Translations under genes and position numbers: made by a program
Assembly (NCBI RefSeq): GCF_004123905.1
Contig: NZ_MZXW01000055.1
Span: 124,001 to 188,000 of the forward strand
Length of the DNA stretch: 64,000 nt
Source of the DNA: Bradyrhizobium betae
GTDB lineage: Bacteria > Pseudomonadota > Alphaproteobacteria > Rhizobiales > Xanthobacteraceae
Reading direction: 5' to 3'
The notes under the pieces: model-generated
What the model was told of the DNA's origin: nothing
Database searches by the model: none
Seen by the model: only the letters and a program-made list of their open reading frames with translations
Part shown: positions 51,947-59,979 of the stretch, piece by piece
Numbering within the stretch: position 1 is the stretch's first letter
Layout: each line of letters begins with the position of its first letter

Positions 51947-52645
51947 TTACGCCGCGTCGACGAGCACGAGCTCGGTGTCTTCCAGGGCCGTGATCTTCAG
52001 CTTGGCTTCGTCGCGGATCGCGGCGCCATCGCGGGCGTTGACCCGAACGCCGTTGACCTCGACTGAACCCGCCGCGGGCACGAGATAGAGATGCCGCGAC
52101 CTCTCGGGCGCGTACTCGGCGCTTTCGCCAGCCTTCAGCGTGGTGGCGAGCACCCGCGCATCGGCGCGGATCGGCAGTGCGTCCGTGTCACCCGCGATAC
52201 CGCTCGCGATGGTGACGAGCTTGCCGGAGCGGTCCGACTTCGGAAACGGCTTCGAACCCCAGGTCGGCTGTCCGCCGCGTGCCACTGGCTCGATCCAGAT
52301 CTGGAATATCCGGGTCTGCGTTGGCTCGAGATTGTACTCGGAGTGGCGGATGCCGCTGCCGGCGCTCATCACCTGCACGTCGCCCGCTTCAGTGCGACCC
52401 TCGTTGCCGAGGCTGTCCTGATGGGTGATCGCGCCCTCGCGCACATAGGTGATGATCTCCATGTTGGCGTGGGGATGAGCGGGAAAGCCGGTGTTCGGCG
52501 CGATCTCGTCGTCGTTCCACACCCGCAAGGCGCCATGGCCCATGTTGTCGGGGTCATAGTGGCTCGCGAAGGAGAAATGATGTTTTGCTTTCAGCCAGCC
52601 GTGATCGGCGCCGCCGAGCTTGTCGAAAGGTCTGAGTTCGATCAT
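51947..52645 (-). CDS. pirin family protein
   Basis: A 232-residue bicupin, starting at ATG 52645. Metal ligands H57 and H59 (HPHANMEIITY) with H101 and E103 (GSGIRHSEYN) match those of known pirins, so metal binding should be intact. Bacterial pirins of this type (YhaK/YhhW) have quercetinase activity or respond to oxidative stress. It is encoded 37 bp after the SDR gene in one operon. Being next to WrbA suggests a quinone/flavonoid theme. Confidence 0.93.
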   Translation of the reverse strand: MIELRPFDKLGGADHGWLKAKHHFSFASHYDPDNMGHGALRVWNDDEIAPNTGFPAHPHANMEIITYVREGAITHQDSLGNEGRTEAGDVQVMSAGSGIRHSEYNLEPTQTRIFQIWIEPVARGGQPTWGSKPFPKSDRSGKLVTIASGIAGDTDALPIRADARVLATTLKAGESAEYAPERSRHLYLVPAAGSVEVNGVRVNARDGAAIRDEAKLKITALEDTELVLVDAA

Positions 52646-52682
52646 CTGCGTAATTCCTTGAGGTGAGGGGGAGACGCCTTGA

Positions 52683-53435
52683 TCAGGCGCCAAACCCGCC
52701 GTCGACGTTGAGCACGGTGCCGGTGACGAAGGAGGCTTCCGGGCTGGCGAGGAAGACGATTCCGGCCGCGACTTCCTCGGGGCGTCCGAAGCGTTGCAGC
52801 GCGTGCTGCTTGCGCTGGGCTTCCGCGAAGTCGCGGTCGTCGTCCGGATTCATGTCGGTGTTGATCGAGCCGGGCTGCACCACGTTGACGGTGATGCCGT
52901 GCGGGCCGAGGTCGCGTGCCGCGCCCTTGGTGTAGCCGACCACGGCCGCCTTGGTGGCGACGTAGTCCGCAAGACCCGGGAACGAGGCGCGGTCCGCAAG
53001 CATCGATCCGACAGTGACGATACGGCCGCCTTCACCCATCAATTGCGAGGCGGCGCGGATCGCCGCGATCACGCCGTGCACGTTGACGGAGTCCTGACGT
53101 TCCAGCGCGCCGGTGTCGGCATTGGCGTCGTCGGTCGCGCCGCCGGCGGCGACGCCGGCATTGTTGACGAGGATGTCGAGATGGCCGAACTCCTTCGCCA
53201 CGTCGTTGACGAGCTTGGTGACGTCCTTGGCCGAGGCCTGATCGGCCTTGAAGGCACGGGCCTTGACGCCGCGAGCCTTCAGTTCGGCGACGACGGCTTC
53301 GGCCTTGTCGGGCGAAGCGACATAGCTGATGGCGACATCGGCGCCTTCATCGGCGAGCGCGCGGGCCGAGGCGGCGCCGATGCCGCGCGAGCCGCCGGTG
53401 ACGAGGGCAACCTTGCCTGAGAGCTTCTTGGTCAT
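52683..53435 (-). CDS. SDR family oxidoreductase
   Basis: A 250-residue classical SDR, starting at ATG 53435. TGGSRGIG at 13-20 with Arg in the loop (NADP preference), NNAG at 91-94, catalytic S144, Y158 and K162. It resembles 3-oxoacyl-ACP reductase-like proteins such as YgfF/CsgA-type reductases; the substrate is unknown. It is the first gene of the SDR-pirin operon and divergent from a LysR gene. The spacing of 117 bp contains a GAAAC-N5-GTTTC palindrome. Confidence 0.92.
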   Translation of the reverse strand: MTKKLSGKVALVTGGSRGIGAASARALADEGADVAISYVASPDKAEAVVAELKARGVKARAFKADQASAKDVTKLVNDVAKEFGHLDILVNNAGVAAGGATDDANADTGALERQDSVNVHGVIAAIRAASQLMGEGGRIVTVGSMLADRASFPGLADYVATKAAVVGYTKGAARDLGPHGITVNVVQPGSINTDMNPDDDRDFAEAQRKQHALQRFGRPEEVAAGIVFLASPEASFVTGTVLNVDGGFGA

Positions 53436-53509
53436 TGGATTTCTCCAGTCCTGAATGTCTGATGACCCTTGGATAGGCCGCCGCCTGTGGTATAGAAATA
53501 GAAACTGTT

Positions 53510-53524
53510 GAAACGTATTGTTTC
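53510..53524. promoter_or_regulatory. palindrome in SDR/LysR intergenic region
   Basis: GAAAC-GTATT-GTTTC is a perfect 5-bp dyad 28 bp before the LysR start, with another GAAAC just upstream near 53501. It is a candidate LysR binding site controlling the SDR-pirin operon. Confidence 0.4.
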
Positions 53525-53552
53525 CCAAATAGACCTTTAGAGGCCGACCACC

Positions 53553-54488
53553 ATGGCAAAACTCCCCGATTTCGAGGCGCTCGCGATTTTCGCAAAAGTC
53601 GTGGAGTTACGGTCGTTTGCGGGGGCAGCCGGCGAGCTCGCAATGTCCAAGGCGACGGTGTCCAAGGCAGTGACCCGGCTGGAGGAGCGGCTCGGCGCGC
53701 GCCTGTTCAACCGCACCTCGCGCCGGCTCGCGCTGACCGATGCCGGCCACAAGCTCGCCGACCGCGCCACGCGCCTGCTCGCCGACGGCGAGGCGGCGGA
53801 GAACGAGGCGCTGGCGCAATCGGTGGCACCGCGCGGGCTGGTCCGGCTCGCCGTGCCCATGACGTTCGGCATCAAGGCGGTGGCGCCGCTGCTGCCGGAG
53901 TTTTTCGAGGCCTATCCGGAAGTCTCGGTTGATCTGCATCTGAGCGATGCGACCGTCGACCTGATCGGCGAGGGCTTTGACATGGCGGTGCGGATCGCGC
54001 GGCTGCCGGATTCCTCGCTGATCGCGCGGCGGCTCTTCACCATGCCCCGCTTCACGGTGGCGGCACCGTCCTATCTCAAGCGCGAGGGACGGCCGACGCA
54101 TCCGATGCATCTGGCCGAGCACAAATGCTTCGCTTACGCCTATCTCTCGACGCCGAACGTCTGGCACTACACCAATTCGGCCGGCGAGCAGGCCAGCGTG
54201 CGTCCGGGCGGCCAGCTCCGCGTCAACAACGGCGAAGCGGTGATGCCCGCGCTGATCGCCGGCCTCGGCATCGCCGAGCTTCCCGAGTTCATCGTCGGCG
54301 AAGCGATCGCATCGGGCGAAGTCGAAGTGATCCTGAAAGACTGGAAGCAGGCCGAGGGTGCCGTGCATCTCGTCACCCCGCCCGGCGGGCCGCGCCCCGC
54401 CCGCGTCGAAGCCCTCGGCGATTTCCTCGCAGCGAAGCTGCCGGGCACCTGCAAGCGGCGGCCACGCGGGAAGGTAAAGGCGTCGTAG
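53553..54488 (+). CDS. LysR family transcriptional regulator
   Basis: A 311-residue LysR-type regulator: helix-turn-helix at about 8-66 (LAIFAKVVELRSFAGAAGEL, SKATVSKAVTRLEERLG), then the effector domain with SVDLHLSDATVDLIGEGFDMAVR. That segment is typical of the DsdC/AaeR/PA2206-like branch, whose members often control adjacent oxidoreductases. It is divergent from the SDR-pirin(-wrbA) genes and probably controls them. Confidence 0.92.
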   Translation: MAKLPDFEALAIFAKVVELRSFAGAAGELAMSKATVSKAVTRLEERLGARLFNRTSRRLALTDAGHKLADRATRLLADGEAAENEALAQSVAPRGLVRLAVPMTFGIKAVAPLLPEFFEAYPEVSVDLHLSDATVDLIGEGFDMAVRIARLPDSSLIARRLFTMPRFTVAAPSYLKREGRPTHPMHLAEHKCFAYAYLSTPNVWHYTNSAGEQASVRPGGQLRVNNGEAVMPALIAGLGIAELPEFIVGEAIASGEVEVILKDWKQAEGAVHLVTPPGGPRPARVEALGDFLAAKLPGTCKRRPRGKVKAS

Positions 54489-54510
54489 GGCGAGCAGCTT
54501 CAACGCCCTC

Positions 54511-54550
54511 CGTCATTGCGAGCGCAGCGAAGCAATCGCTCGCAATGATG
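54511..54550. repeat. compact copy of the CGTCATTGCGAGCG palindrome
   Basis: Arms 54511-54524 and 54537-54550 pair with one mismatch in 14. It is a shortened version of the element at 6306-6385 and lies between two convergent genes. Confidence 0.75.
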
Positions 54551-54558
54551 AAGCCTGA

Positions 54559-54822
54559 CTACTCCGACACCTTCACGCCATCGATCGCGACGATGCGCAA
54601 GCTCGGCTTCAGCGTCCGGTCCAGCTGCGACTTTAATTCATGCACCCGCGGGTCGGTCGATCGCGCCGCGCACACCGCATATTGATGGACGGATTGCGCC
54701 AAGGCGCGCCGCGCTTCCGGCGTTCGCGTCAATTCGGGCTTCGAAAGCCGCAACACGATCGCTGCGAGATTCACCAGCATCTCGTCCAGGGCGACGTCGA
54801 TGGTCGCAAGATTCCGCATCAC
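54559..54822 (-). CDS. small hypothetical protein
   Basis: An 86-87 residue soluble protein; start is GTG 54822 or the adjacent ATG 54819 after a GAGGGAG site. It looks helical (VALDEMLVNLAAIVLRLSK, ALAQSVHQYAVCAARS) with no known motif. It is isolated, between a palindromic repeat and the Bug-type gene. It looks like a real gene because of the clear site and the normal composition, but I do not recognise it. Confidence 0.55.
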   Translation of the reverse strand: MMRNLATIDVALDEMLVNLAAIVLRLSKPELTRTPEARRALAQSVHQYAVCAARSTDPRVHELKSQLDRTLKPSLRIVAIDGVKVSE

Positions 54823-54964
54823 TCACTCCCTCAGGGAGGGCAACAGCGGCTTCACGGATGCGTTCCTGACCGGGCCCAACATGGTCAATGCTTCGTTAAC
54901 GCCTTGTTCTTGGCGCGCGGCACGCTAGGTTGGCGTACAAAAGAAAAACGGGGGGTAGGGGACC

Positions 54965-55954
54965 ATGATGGATCGACGCGATCTTTTGCGCGCGGCTGCT
55001 TCATTGCCGCTGTTGCGGGCTGCTTTGCCGGACAAGGTCTTCGCGCAAACCTATCCCGTGCGCAACATCACCATGATCGTGCCGTTCCCGGCCGGCGGAC
55101 AGGCCGATCTGGCGGCGCGCCCGGTGGCGATGGCGCTGGAGCGGATCCTTGGCAAGCCGGTGATCGTCGACAATCGCGCCGGCGGTGGCGGCGGATCGGT
55201 GGGCAATGCTGCCGCTGCGCGCGCGGAGCCCGACGGCTACACGCTGCTGATGACGCTGTCCTCGCTCGCGGTGCTCCCCGAGGCCGACCGGCTGTTCGAC
55301 CGGCCCGTCGCCTATGAGGTCTCGCAGTTCATGCCGATCGCGCGCGTGCTGGCCGATCCCACGCTGCTCGCGGTGCCGGCCTCGGCACCCTGGAAGACGG
55401 CGCAGGATTTCGTCGAGGATGCAAAGAGGCGCCCGGGCCAGATCACCTACGGCTCGTCCGGGCCTTACGGCACGCTGCATGTGGCGATGGAGATGTTTGC
55501 GAGCAGCGCCGACATCAAGCTGCTGCATGTGCCGTTTCGCGGCGCCGGTCCCGCGCTCACCGCGTTGCTCGGTGGCACCGTGCAGGCGATCGCGGCGGCA
55601 CCAGGGACGCTGAAGCCGCAGGTCGACGACGGCAAGTTGCGCGTGCTCGGCAATTGCGGCGCAAAGCGCATCGCGAGCTTCCCCGACGTGCCGACCTTCC
55701 AGGAACTCGGCTACAAGGATGTCGAGATGTATATCTGGGCGGGCCTGTTTGCGCAGCGCTCACTTCCCGCGCCGATCGCCGGCCGCCTGCGCGAAGCAAT
55801 GGCGCAGGTGATGACGAGCCCTGATGTGCTGAGGGCTTTCGACATTTCGGGCAGTCTCGTTGCCTATCAGGACGCGCCGGCCTTCTCCGAGTTCGTGGCT
55901 GATGACAGCAAGCGGTTGATCGCGGCGGTCAAGAAGATCGGCAAGGTGGAGTAG
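54965..55954 (+). CDS. Bug/TctC-family tripartite tricarboxylate transporter receptor
   Basis: A 329-residue periplasmic binding protein. The N-terminus has a twin-arginine-like signal (MDRRDLLRAAASLPLLRAAL, cleavage near VFAQT). Family features: ITMIVPFPAGGQADLAARPVA, VIVDNRAGGGGGSVG, ITYGSSGPYGTLHVAMEMF and RGAGPALTALLGG. It would bind a carboxylate or similar small molecule. No TctA/TctB membrane genes are nearby, as is common for this hugely expanded family, so the ligand and transporter are unknown. Confidence 0.9.
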   Translation: MMDRRDLLRAAASLPLLRAALPDKVFAQTYPVRNITMIVPFPAGGQADLAARPVAMALERILGKPVIVDNRAGGGGGSVGNAAAARAEPDGYTLLMTLSSLAVLPEADRLFDRPVAYEVSQFMPIARVLADPTLLAVPASAPWKTAQDFVEDAKRRPGQITYGSSGPYGTLHVAMEMFASSADIKLLHVPFRGAGPALTALLGGTVQAIAAAPGTLKPQVDDGKLRVLGNCGAKRIASFPDVPTFQELGYKDVEMYIWAGLFAQRSLPAPIAGRLREAMAQVMTSPDVLRAFDISGSLVAYQDAPAFSEFVADDSKRLIAAVKKIGKVE

Positions 55955-56050
55955 GTTCCGGCCGCGCTTTCACATTTTGTTGTTGGTTCAGAACCTGTCC
56001 GCGCCTCATTGATTGAAGACAAATCGAGGGAATTGGAAGGGATCTGGACC

Positions 56051-56395
56051 ATGCGAACAGAGCGGATTGCGCTGGGTGTGGCGCTTGTGATCGGCGGCAT
56101 CGCTGCGCAGGGCGCTGCCTTCGCCGAAGAGTATCGCGGAACGATGGAACAGCAGATGGCTTGCACACCCGACGTATGGCGCTTGTGCAGCGATCAGATT
56201 CCGGACGTGGGCCGCATCACGGCTTGCCTGCGAGAGAACACGCCGCAACTGTCGAGCGGCTGTCGCGCGGTGTTCCAGTCCAACAACCAGATGCAACCGC
56301 AGCAGCAGGTTCCGCGCGGTCGACCCGTGCCGCCGCCGCGCTACAACGCTGCGCCTCCGCTCGCGCAGCCGCGGCCTTATGATGACGATGACTAG
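56051..56395 (+). CDS. small Cys-rich secreted protein
   Basis: A 114-residue exported protein starting at ATG 56051. The signal peptide covers about 1-25 (ALGVALVIGGIAAQGAAFA, then EE). The mature part contains one GLG1-like Cys-rich unit: C38, C46, C59 and C71 in the pattern CTPDVWRLC, VGRITACL, LSSGC. It ends in a Pro/Gln-rich tail with four Asp residues. Such proteins are common in this bacterial group; function is unknown. Confidence 0.8.
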   Translation: MRTERIALGVALVIGGIAAQGAAFAEEYRGTMEQQMACTPDVWRLCSDQIPDVGRITACLRENTPQLSSGCRAVFQSNNQMQPQQQVPRGRPVPPPRYNAAPPLAQPRPYDDDD

Positions 56396-56401
56396 CGCTG
56401 A

Positions 56402-56869
56402 CTAGGGCCTGTGCTCGCAGACGTCGACCCATTCGGCCGCGACCAGCTCAGCCATCCGCTCCGGCGCAATGCGCACGGCGCTGTGGGTCGAGCCCGCGGC
56501 CGGTACCACCACGTCAAACGCCCTCAGCGACACATCGCAGTAAATCGGCAGTGGCGATTTCAGCCCGAACGGGCAGACACCGCCGACCTCGTGGCCGGTG
56601 ATCCCGGCGACCTCTTCCAGCCCCAGCATCTTCGGCTTGCCGCCGAATTGGGCCTTCACCTTCTTGTTGTCCATGCGCGAAGTGCCGGCGGCGACGATCA
56701 GGATCACGCGCTCGCCGACACGCAACGATAGCGTTTTGGCGATCATCCCGGGCTCAACGCCATAGGCCTCGGCGGCCAGCGGCACCGTGGCCGAGCTGAT
56801 CGGGGATTCCATCACTGTAATGTCGGGGACTTTTTCGGCGAAGAAGGCGCGAACGGATTCCAGGCTCAT
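56402..56869 (-). CDS. YbaK/EbsC family aminoacyl-tRNA deacylase
   Basis: A 155-residue trans-editing protein of the YbaK/ProX type, which removes wrongly attached amino acids from tRNA. The catalytic Lys is K45 in IAKTLSL, and family segments IVAAGTSRMDNKKVKAQFG and GHEVGGVCPFGLKSPLPIY are intact. It ends 7 bp from the convergent Cys-rich gene. It is encoded 26 bp downstream of the haloacid dehalogenase gene, on the same strand. Confidence 0.92.
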   Translation of the reverse strand: MSLESVRAFFAEKVPDITVMESPISSATVPLAAEAYGVEPGMIAKTLSLRVGERVILIVAAGTSRMDNKKVKAQFGGKPKMLGLEEVAGITGHEVGGVCPFGLKSPLPIYCDVSLRAFDVVVPAAGSTHSAVRIAPERMAELVAAEWVDVCEHRP

Positions 56870-56895
56870 TCATGTCTCACGGGCGGCGATGATCT

Positions 56896-57627
56896 CTAGG
56901 CGATCCCGGGCAGCTCGGAGAGCGCGCGGACGCGGTGGTCCGGCGCAAAGCCAAGCTCGTCCATCTGGGTGCGGATCGCCCTAAACATCGTCAGCGGTGC
57001 CACGAGTTCGTTCTCGACGCAAGCCAGCGCCATCGCCTCCGGTGTCACCCGTTCGATCCAGGCAACGTTCAACCCGAACGCCTTCGCGCCCGCGACGTCC
57101 CAGGGGTTTGACGAGACGAACAGCACCTCCTCAGGCGCGGTGCCTAATACCTCGCCGATCAGCTCATAGGCTTCCCGGCTCGGCTTGAAGATCTTTTTCG
57201 CGTCGACACTGATGGTGGCATCGAGCAGGCGGTCGAGCCCGGAGTTGCGCACCAGCGCATTCAGCATGTCCGGGCTGCCATTGGAGAGGATGGCGAGTTT
57301 TCGCGGCTTCAGGGCTTCAAGCGCGGCCACCGCGTCCGGATAGAGATCGAGATGCAGATACTTCTCGATCACGCGCTCGAATGTCTCGTTCTCGTAGGCA
57401 AGTCCGAGCGCGCGCAGCGTATAGGCCAGCGAGTCGCGCGTAACTACGGAAAAATCCTGGTAGCGCCGCATCAGCGAGCGCAACCAGGTGTATTCGAGCT
57501 GCTTGATCCGCCAGATTTGCGTGATGATCTCGCCGTAACCCGGAAACGCATCCTCGGTGATCTCTGCGACCGACTGGATGTCGTAGAGCGTTCCGTAGGC
57601 GTCGAAGACGACGGCTTTGATGCTCAT
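56896..57627 (-). CDS. haloacid dehalogenase, type II
   Basis: A 243-residue HAD-superfamily enzyme of the L-2-haloacid dehalogenase branch. Nucleophile D9 lies in FDAYGTLYD; SNGSPDML carries the Ser/Asn pair, KIFKPSREAY the Lys, and SSNPWDVAGAKAFG the late Asp. This set matches true L-2-haloacid dehalogenases, which hydrolyse 2-haloalkanoates to D-2-hydroxy acids. It is probably co-transcribed with the YbaK gene. Confidence 0.92.
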   Translation of the reverse strand: MSIKAVVFDAYGTLYDIQSVAEITEDAFPGYGEIITQIWRIKQLEYTWLRSLMRRYQDFSVVTRDSLAYTLRALGLAYENETFERVIEKYLHLDLYPDAVAALEALKPRKLAILSNGSPDMLNALVRNSGLDRLLDATISVDAKKIFKPSREAYELIGEVLGTAPEEVLFVSSNPWDVAGAKAFGLNVAWIERVTPEAMALACVENELVAPLTMFRAIRTQMDELGFAPDHRVRALSELPGIA

Positions 57628-58040
57628 TGGCTCGCTCCTTTGGGATCTTTGCGGGGGCGGACGGACAATACCGAAACGGCTCGGTGCGCGACAAGGTTCG
57701 GAACCTTCTTCAAGAAATCGTCACCCCGTCGACCTCGCGCAGCAGATTGACACTGCCGCCGGCAGGCGTTTAACTCAAGGTACGGGGATTTGCGATCTCC
57801 CCGCGAGGCGACATGCCCAAGTATCGCGTCCTGGTCACCAAGGACGCTGCATGTCTTTTCTCATTTCGATCTCATCACAGAAATTGTCCCGTCAATTGGT
57901 GCCGCCAGCGCGCCGGCCCTCGTCGATGTCCGTATCGGCGAGGACCGCGCGGTCTATTTGCGCACGCGACAAGACGGCGAGCACCAAGAGCTAGCGCGCA
58001 CACGGGGCACGTTGGGGACGACGATCAAGTGGAGGACTCC
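57628..58040. other. gap upstream of SOD gene with possible broken small gene
   Basis: These 413 bases have no gene I can assert. A plus-strand frame from 57813 begins MPKYRVLVTKDAAC, which looks natural, then turns Arg/Cys-rich. A neighbouring frame from about 57862 carries the more natural ITEIVPSIGAASAPALVDVR to 58044. A small gene with a one-base insertion would explain both, but this is weak. Confidence 0.35.
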
Positions 58041-58759
58041 ATGAACACGAATACCGACCGCCGAGACTTCATCAGGGGCGTGGGGGCCGCCGCGGCATCG
58101 ACCGCAATACTCGCGGGGCCGCAAGCCCTTGCGCAAGCCAATCAGCCAACAGGAGCCAAGCCAATGACATACCAGGCCAAGCCGATGCCGTTCGATCCGA
58201 AATCCATTGCCGGCATCTCGGAGAAGGTGCTCGTCAGCCACTACGAGAACAACTATGTCGGCGCCGTAAAGCGACTCAACGCGATCGGAACGCAACTCGC
58301 CGAACTCGACTTCGCGAAAGCTCCGAACTTCGTCATCAACGGCCTGAAGCGCGAGGAACTCGTCGCGTCAAACTCGATGATCCTCCATGAAATCTATTTC
58401 GACGGGCTCGGCGGCGCCGGCAAGCCGAGCACACCACTTGCCGACGCGATCGCGCGCGATTTCGGCAGCATGGAGCGGTGGCGCGCGGAGTTCTCCGCCA
58501 TGGGCAAGGCCGAAGGCGGCGGCTCCGGCTGGGTGATTCTTTCCTACTCACCGCGCGACAAGCGGCTGGTCAATCAGTGGGCCGCCGACCACACGACGAC
58601 GCTGGCCGGCGGACGCCCCGTGCTGGTGCTCACATGTATGAGCACGCCTATCACATGGATTATGGCGCCGCGGCAGCGAAGTATGTCGACATCTACATGG
58701 AAGCGATCAAATGGGACAACGCTGCAACACTGTACGATCAATATAGGCGGGAAGCTTAG
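58041..58759 (+). pseudogene. Tat-exported Fe/Mn superoxide dismutase, frameshifted
   Basis: An Fe/Mn superoxide dismutase of about 239 residues if repaired. ATG at 58041 follows GTGGAGGA. A twin-arginine signal is visible (RRDFIRGVG, then a hydrophobic stretch to AQA). The metal ligands should be the His in SHYENNYVG, the His in MILHEIYFDGLG, and the Asp and His of DMYEHAY. The frame breaks at 58631/58632: GTGCTGGTGCTC is followed by ACATGTATGAG, one G short of CTC-GAC-ATG-TAT-GAG. The lost base removes ligand Asp198 and shifts the last 42 codons (MYEHAYHMDYG onward) to another frame, ending at 58759. Unrepaired, translation runs to 58853 as foreign sequence. Either a recent mutation or a sequencing error. 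Confidence 0.85.
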
Positions 58760-58764
58760 ACGCC

Positions 58765-59424
58765 GTGCAAAAAATGAGCGTAGCGCTCTTGGGGGCGGCG
58801 TTGGTCCTATTGTTGGTGGAAGGAAGCGCGATGGCAGAAACTGTAAATTTTGACAACGCAGCAACCGGCGCAGCGCCCGAAGGCTGGACTCTGACGATGA
58901 CGGGTCGTGGCCAGCCCAAATGGACGGTCGAGGTGGAGCCGACGGCGCCCAGCAAGCCGAACGTCCTGAAACAATCCGGTCAGGCGACGTTTCCAGTGGC
59001 GCTCCGGAACGGCACCAGCATCCTAGACGGGTTCGTCGAGGTCAAGTTCAAGGCGATCGCAGGCTCTGAGGATCGTGCGGCCGGCATTGTCTGGCGTGCA
59101 AAGGATGCCGACAATTACTATGTCGTGCGGGCCAACGCGCTTGAAGACAATGTTGTGCTCTACAAGGCGATCAAGGGTGCTCGCAGCGCGCTCGATATCG
59201 TCGGCCGGAAAGGCGGCTATGGCGTCAAGGTATCGGTGTCATCAGGTCAATGGCATTCCCTACGTTGCGAATTCGCGGGAAAGCTATTCAAGGTAACGTA
59301 TGACGGCAAGCCGATGTTCGAGGTCGAGGACGAATCGATCAGGAACGCCGGCATGATCGGCTTGTGGACCAAGGCCGACAGTGTCACCGTATTCGACGAC
59401 CTGACATACGGCGCGCTGAACTAG
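58765..59424 (+). CDS. exported LamG/DUF1080-like protein
   Basis: A 219-residue protein with signal peptide (LLGAALVLLLVEGSAMA, cleavage before ET). GTG 58765 or ATG 58774 starts it, 5 bp after the SOD stop, so it is likely co-transcribed. The mature domain is a beta-sandwich of the concanavalin-like/3-keto-disaccharide-hydrolase type: RAAGIVWRAKDADNYYVVRANALEDNVVLYK, then WHSLRCEFAGKLFKVTYDG and GMIGLWTKADSVTVFDDL (each shown here in part). No catalytic residues can be assigned. Possibly a carbohydrate-binding or structural periplasmic protein. Confidence 0.8.
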   Translation: MQKMSVALLGAALVLLLVEGSAMAETVNFDNAATGAAPEGWTLTMTGRGQPKWTVEVEPTAPSKPNVLKQSGQATFPVALRNGTSILDGFVEVKFKAIAGSEDRAAGIVWRAKDADNYYVVRANALEDNVVLYKAIKGARSALDIVGRKGGYGVKVSVSSGQWHSLRCEFAGKLFKVTYDGKPMFEVEDESIRNAGMIGLWTKADSVTVFDDLTYGALN

Positions 59425-59462
59425 GCTAAGGTCGGCGTCGACCCCCTCACGTCGGAGAAACC

Positions 59463-59960
59463 ATGCTCGCTCGAAGTCTGCTTGCGGCCACTGCCCTGTT
59501 GATGCTCGCGCACCCGGCAATGGCGCAGGAGCCGCTCGCGACTTACAAATCCCTGAGTCCCGAACTGGCGCTTGATCTGGCTCGGGCATCGCTCGGGGAA
59601 TGCCGATCACGCGGGTACCAGGTCGCCGTCGCGGTCGTCGATCGCTTCGGGGGGACACAGGTGATCCTTCGTGACAGATTCGCAGGCGCTCACACCGTTT
59701 CGACGGCCTCGGGCAAGGCGTGGACCGCAGCAACATTCCGTACCAGCACCACCGAACTGAATGCCGTCAGCCAACCTGGCATGATGCAGGCCGGTATCCG
59801 CAATCTTCCCGGCACGGTCATTATTGGTGGCGGATTGATTGTCGAAGCGGGCGGCTCGCTGGTCGGCGCCGTCGGTGTGTCTGGGGCGCCTGGCGGTGAT
59901 GCTGACGAAGCCTGCGCCAGGGCCGGAATCAACGCCATACGCGACAAGCTGGAGTTTTAA
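59463..59960 (+). CDS. exported GlcG/HbpS family heme-binding-type protein
   Basis: A 165-residue protein with signal peptide (LLAATALLMLAHPAMA, cut before QE). The remainder is one GlcG/HbpS domain: VAVAVVDRFGGTQVILRDRFAGAHT, ASGKAWTAATFRT, GGGLIVEAGGSLVGAVGVSGAPGGDADEACA. The best-known member binds heme and protects against oxidative damage in Streptomyces. It is the third exported protein in a row after SOD and the LamG-like protein, which suggests a periplasmic redox function. Confidence 0.88.
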   Translation: MLARSLLAATALLMLAHPAMAQEPLATYKSLSPELALDLARASLGECRSRGYQVAVAVVDRFGGTQVILRDRFAGAHTVSTASGKAWTAATFRTSTTELNAVSQPGMMQAGIRNLPGTVIIGGGLIVEAGGSLVGAVGVSGAPGGDADEACARAGINAIRDKLEF

Positions 59961-59979
59961 GGTCGCTCTGCTTTGGCTG

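Noticed and set aside
51938..53435. Biosynthetic gene cluster around SDR, pirin and WrbA
   Set aside because: No synthase, carrier or tailoring enzymes are present; a stress/detoxification group explains the genes better.
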